From Trichoplax sp. H2 (lineage: Eukaryota; Placozoa; Uniplacotomia; Trichoplacea), in the NCBI GenBank assembly GCA_003344405.1, contig NOWV01000317.1, positions 1 to 49,211 on the forward strand: 49,211 nucleotides of DNA, read 5' to 3'. This document shows, piece by piece, positions 44,520 through 49,211 of the stretch. Numbering within the stretch: position 1 is the first letter of the stretch; the number at the start of each line of letters is the position of its first letter. Under the pieces are notes generated by a model, which was given only the letters and a program-made list of their open reading frames with translations, searched no databases and was not told where the DNA came from. A program made the translations under genes and the position numbers.

Positions 44520-46472
44520 ACCCAAACATGCCGGCATCGTGATAAAGATAACGTAAAACAAATCTCTAAAACTACTATAGTCTCCGGGATTCAGTATCAC
44601 TTAACTACCTCACAAGAATTTAGACGCCTATGCTTCTACGTTAAAACAACTATAAAGCTCTTCTTTTATTCAATTATCTGCCGAGCTTAAATACCCTTCG
44701 GCAGTAGCTATCATGTATGAGTCATAACAGTTCATGAAATTTAGCTCATATAGGATAGCTAAATCAATACAGACAATATCCATGTGTAGTAAAGGACTAA
44801 AAGTAGAGTCCTTTATAACCTTCAGTATGTAACTAGTACTATTTTACTGTACAAAATACCTAGAAAGTGATAGTGTCTTTAAGTTTAACCCTGCCAAATC
44901 ATCACGTCGTAAACTTTTCTTCTTCATTATTTTACAAGGTATTATATAGATTACTATAGAAGTAGCCCTAGAGCAATAGCCTAATCTAAAGAAAGGGCGT
45001 TTGATCGTCTATTCAAATTGTAAATGAATTTGATTTAGTAACAAAACCCTATCCTTAGAGAAAGGGGATTTATAACATGACGATAAAGTACTATAATGTA
45101 GTCTATAATCGTACAGTTACCGTACAATCTGACCCTAAAACATCAACTATCAATACTCAGCGCTACTAACGTCAGAAAAGTATTCGTGATAGTCATATAA
45201 AATTTTATGATTAGCGAAATAGCGATTACTATAATCTTTATAAAATCCGGATTTTGGGGGGATTCGGATTCCGGAACCGGTCGGATTTATATCCAACATA
45301 ATTTTCCTGTTTTAATTTTTGGATTTTAGTTCATGAAAAATATCGTGTAAGAATTGATTTTTGAAATTTAAACTGTTTGTTATGAATTTGAAACTTTGGA
45401 ATTTTATGACGTGACTTGAAGTCACAATAGGAAAGTTAGTTAGGAAAATAGAAAATAAGATGGAAATTGGCAGAGGTTATGTTGATTGTTAAGTAGTTGA
45501 ACTGTAGTTTTTATGACTAAATTTTGATGTTTAAAGGTTGATTTTTATACTTTTATAGAGTATTAATGATAGAAATTAAGTTAGAAGTGAAGTTTGATGT
45601 ATTTTCATAGTTAACTTGTTAGTTTTATAGTGTTTTGTAAGGGTATTGTAGGGTAAATTGTGTCTGAACTTTGAATGATCTTTGTTTTCTTAAATGGTGC
45701 AAAGTAGTTTTCTAAAACGGATCTTGAGGGCGATTGGTTAGCAAATGTTTAGTTTTAAATACCTCTGACGACTCTAAGAAGCCTATAAATGATAGTGAAA
45801 TTAGAAAATTTAGACAGAGAGTAGAAGAAGATTTTATTTGAAGAACTTGTTGAATTTAAAAGGCCTTCGGGGTCGAATTGTCGCAAGTTAAATCGTTGTC
45901 GTTTTTGAAAGGTTGTTTGGTCGTTGACAGTTTTTAAGTCTGTGACTTATTTTATTAATACTTAAAGCTAAGTATTTGTAAGGTCGTTCGGTTTATACTT
46001 TTCTTCATTTCTGTTTTGTAATAAGTTGTTGTTTGGTTATTTCCCAAAATTTTATTTGGTGTCAAAATATTAGCGTTAAGTCGACCGGAGTGCAACGAAA
46101 GTAGAATGAAAGTTTGGTAAAGTTTTGTAGCTTGATCTCTACACTTTTCATTTCATTACACATGATTATGGACAAATACTGAATGATTCTAGCTAATTAG
46201 ACTACAGTACGCCCTTACACAGAATTATTTATAGTGTCATCTATAATTAAATATCTTCAGGATATTCATCACAAGCGTTACAAGACATAACACTATAATC
46301 AATTAATATTAGTTGCCTTATGAGAAATCTTACAGCAACACAGCATAACTTACTGTAACAAAATAATAACTACCGTAGTTCTTACTGCAAGTCATTATTA
46401 GTTATCGCCATATATAAATGTTAAACACTAAATTTGATCATTTGCTCTTCACGGTGGTTCGTACCATGACAT
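44520..46472 (-). repeat. Divergent family A LTR, reverse, with nested family D element
   Basis: GATAACGTAAAACAAATCTC...CTCCGGGATTCAGTATC near 44545-44600 matches the reverse of the family A 3' half. The right end (CTTCACGGTGGTTCGTACCATGACA, to 46472) matches the reverse of its start. The two halves are separated by a family D element. The left end is decayed and its position is approximate; no TSD is found. Without the insert it is longer (about 570 bp) than the young 442-bp copies. Confidence 0.7.
44785..46160 (+). mobile_element. Full-length family D element, TSD CATG
   Basis: 1376 bp, TGTAGTAAAGG to TTTCATTACA, between two CATG (44781-44784, 46161-46164). It has a 5' hairpin (AAAGGACT, AGTCCTTT). 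A GC-richer stretch with GGAACCGGTCGG lies near 45272, and GAAGAACTTG...AAAAGGCCTTCGGGG near 45840. No open frame of useful length. The TGTNR...YNACA ends and 4-bp TSD fit either a long LTR of a Ty3/gypsy-type element or a non-autonomous Ginger-type DNA transposon, two groups with related integrases. Confidence 0.88.
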
Positions 46473-47123
46473 CATTATAAGATATTCTATAGCTATAAAT
46501 CGAAATACTCGTATATCTCTAATCCTATACGTCAAATTTGTTTGAATTTAGGTTAAGATATTCTTCAAATAAATCATGATTAAGAAAGCAACTGTCTAAA
46601 ATTGAGTTTGCAATAATGGTAAATATAATAAAGCTATAAATAAAACTACTGACCTAAGTGATCATTCATTAAACGTAAAATACGCAACAAAGTAATTTAT
46701 AGACAAAGCTTTTACTAATACAGACACCATTGCAACCTTACCTCACTTACATTATTCCAATTTACGAATTAACTATCTTGCCAGTAAAACAACTTTAGTC
46801 CAACTAATTATTATACCTAGCTGTGAAAAGTATCTCGAACTGAAATAGCCCTATCATGCTTTATCTATAAACGAATATTTTTTATGTTATTTCTGACACA
46901 TAATCTTGATCTAGTAATGATTACTGTCAAGTTTCATTACTGTGAGGAAGAATTTTAATTATCTTACTACAATCTATACATACAATAACAATCAATACCA
47001 AGTATACATTAGCCTATCGTAAGTAATATTCGAGTTAAAACATTACGTATCTAATCTACCACTACTATTATATTTTTAACCATATTAAATACTTTCTTAA
47101 GATTTAGCTATTTTATAGGTAAG
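46473..47123. other. Intergenic spacer, nothing recognised
   Basis: AT-rich spacer between two LTR insertions. Confidence 0.5.
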
Positions 47124-47788
47124 TGCCACAAAACAGCTTTGCAACAAGATAATGTAATGTTCGATCAATAAGTCAATTCCTTTAACAACGTATCAAGGAA
47201 CGATATCTGCACTATCACAAACACTTTTGCTCTACTAGCAGACTACACAGAGACTTAGACGCCTCGTATTTTACGTTAAACGCTTTGTTTAAGAATCCAC
47301 TTTATTACACGATATACTTCATTTATATGCTCTTTCTCAATAGTTCATGAGTCATAGTTAGTACGATTTACTTAGGAAGCATTCACTGAATTAGGTATTA
47401 ATTTTAGCTACTGGTCCCTTAATTATTATTAAATGCAGCTAACAGTATTTACGAACGTAGACATCTGATGACTAATACGGAATAGTCAGATTACGCTATG
47501 CCCTATCACGGAACATTTCCACGATAATTTACAATCTACCGTAAGTAAGTTACAATCACAATGATTTCAACTATAAGTAGATGATTTGCATTCTCTATTA
47601 TAACTAATAATTTCAGTATGTATGTAACATATATAGGTTTCTATATACTGTATGCCACTGTCATAAAAAGCCAGTTCTATATTAAAACACTGTATATCCA
47701 AATTAGAAGTTAACTAAATAAGGATAGGCTAACAGAATTATCCTAACATAGATATTTCTACGCTTATTCAGCATATAACATTGTCACA
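47124..47788 (-). mobile_element. Solo LTR, family C, reverse, TSD GTAAG/GTAAC
   Basis: 665 bp from TGCCACAAAACAGC to CATTGTCACA, complements of the family C ends. The flanks GTAAG (47119-47123) and GTAAC (47789-47793) agree in four of five bases. It is uninterrupted and so serves as a length reference for the family. Confidence 0.9.
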
Positions 47789-48112
47789 GTAACGTATTAT
47801 TATAACAACTGCAAACTGTAATTCTTTATAGTGATAGAAATTTTTTATTTCGTTGATTATAATTATTTATTATAATCATCGAAGGCCAGATAAAGGATGG
47901 AATTTATCGCTAGATATGTTACAGACTTAGAATTGTATTACCTAAGCTAAAACATGTAAGTAAAATCTTAATAATTATACACATTGAACTGTCTCAGATG
48001 ATATTTTGATTCGAAGATCTGGTATCAAGATGTTTTTCGTAACACTAGCCAATTTTTAAGCTTTCGTAATTCCATACAAAACCATGCAAAATAAAACTAC
48101 ATTCTATATATG
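47789..48112. other. Short spacer between LTRs
   Basis: AT-rich; nothing recognised. Confidence 0.5.
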
Positions 48113-48554
48113 TGTCACGGTACGAACTACCGTGAAGAAATAGCTATCTAAATTTTGTGAATATATTATAGTGATAATATATTTCAACTAGTTACTTACA
48201 ATAGGAATTACTCTAATTATAAATGTGTTACAGTAAATTTAATGCTGTGCTGTAATGTGTACTGAAATGATTCTGTGAATGGACATGTTGTAGTCCGAAT
48301 ATGAAAAATTATTTAGTAGATATTCTCACCTAAGTATTTTTATAAGATTAGTCATGAATGTTAGCTGCTGTAGAAGGGTATATAAGCCCGTCAGATAGTT
48401 GAATAAAGTAGTTCTCAATTGTCTAGTTGAGTTTAAAGTAGAAGCAAAGGCGTCTAAATTCTTGTGAGATAGTAAAGGGATACTGAATCCCGGAGACTAT
48501 AGTAATTTAGAGATTTGTTTTACGTTATTTTTGTCACGAAGCTGGTTGGTGACA
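48113..48554 (+). mobile_element. Solo LTR, family A, TSD ATATG
   Basis: A clean 442-bp copy, TGTCACGG to TTGGTGACA, between two ATATG (48108-48112, 48555-48559). It has a perfect 5' hairpin CACGGTA-CGAAC-TACCGTG, TATATAAG at 48379-48386, and AATAAA and AGTTCTCAATTG downstream. Confidence 0.94.
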
Positions 48555-49211
48555 ATATGGTAAGTTCTTTACCAGAAGATCATTCGAAGCTGGAAATGAC
48601 CATCGGCTAGGATAAACCGGATAATTATTCTCGATACACAAGACTGTAAAATATCTATACAAATTCCAACATAATTCACCAGTATCAAATTCTTCTATCT
48701 ATAGAATTATTTTACTAATAATCACTGAAGAAATCTACTGCCGAGGCGCTACAATGCCATAACGGTTATATGTAACCAATAAGTTTTCGAGCAAGAATTG
48801 CAGTTCATTGCTTGATCTATATTTCCAACAAAGTTAACAGTCTATATGCATTGAAAATTTTATTGCTAGCTGAATTAATTTTAGAGCTGCAATTACATCA
48901 ATAAATCAAGATTTATTTATGCATTTTAATCTCGCTAGAAAATACGGTACATAATTTGAATATGAGACAGACAATTATTTAGAACTATTAGGAAATTTAA
49001 AAATTAATGTTACGATGACTTTCTGATCATCTTATTCTTACTATTTAAACGAATGGAAACTGTCCACTGATCCTGTAATAACGATAAAATCAGCCAGAAA
49101 TTTAAGAATCAAAGGTTATTACTACTATAATTTATTTATGAATCTGAACCTGAAATTTTAATTAATTAAATGCATATATTACTTAGAGACTAATTACAGT
49201 AGAGCGATATA
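48555..49211. other. Intergenic, no gene recognised
   Basis: AT-rich sequence to the window end; nothing supported beyond the TSD at its start. Confidence 0.5.

Noticed and set aside
44364-44600. 78-codon minus-strand frame
   Set aside because: Crosses the boundary between spacer and a decayed LTR, so it cannot be an ancestral gene.

Overview
This AT-rich window comes from an animal nuclear genome. Its only clear protein-coding genes are intronless, rhodopsin-like (class A) seven-transmembrane receptors. I recognise six intact receptors, at least four broken ones, and a dense set of LTR-type repeats. The divergent single-exon receptors in clusters, the low GC and the lack of any other gene family suggest an early-branching metazoan. 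My best guess is a placozoan (Trichoplax/Hoilungia-like) or possibly a sponge. This is inference and not proven by the window.

Layout. 1-6.2 kb: a solo LTR at the edge, then two receptor pseudogenes (about 2885-3868 and 4640-5560). The first is split by a solo LTR exactly in the NPxxY region. 7.9-9.0 kb: intact receptor 1 (+). 10.0-14.8 kb: nested LTR repeats, a truncated receptor pseudogene and three assembly gaps. 16.6-17.6 kb: a frameshifted receptor pseudogene. 18.3-21.3 kb: three solo LTRs of different ages. 22.2-23.3 kb: receptor 2 (+). 24.7-25.8 kb: an LTR with another LTR nested in it. 27.7-35.6 kb: three receptors on the minus strand, two of which are a tandem duplicate pair with conserved flanks. 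38.1-39.6 kb: an LTR within an LTR. 42.9-43.9 kb: receptor 6 (+). 44.5-48.6 kb: four more LTR insertions, one nested.

The receptors share N1.50, D2.50, the TM3/ECL2 cysteine pair, an ERY-type motif, W4.50, P5.50 and N/DPxxY. None has the CWxP motif of TM6; they share an L-L-I-I-T-like stretch there instead. No G protein partner or ligand can be read from the sequence. The cluster looks like a birth-and-death receptor family under steady LTR bombardment.

Four of the five 20-N gaps are flanked by near-identical repeated sequence in which one side carries an insertion or deletion absent from the other. They therefore look like two haplotypes laid end to end, so presence/absence of at least three LTR insertions appears to be polymorphic. 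LTR elements are described from their TG...CA ends, target-site duplications (TSDs) and TATA boxes. No gag or pol sequence was found, so all look like solo LTRs or LTR-like non-autonomous elements. Repeat family names (A-D) are mine: A = TGTCACGG..., B = TGTAATG..., C = TGTGACAG..., D = TGTAGTAAAGG....
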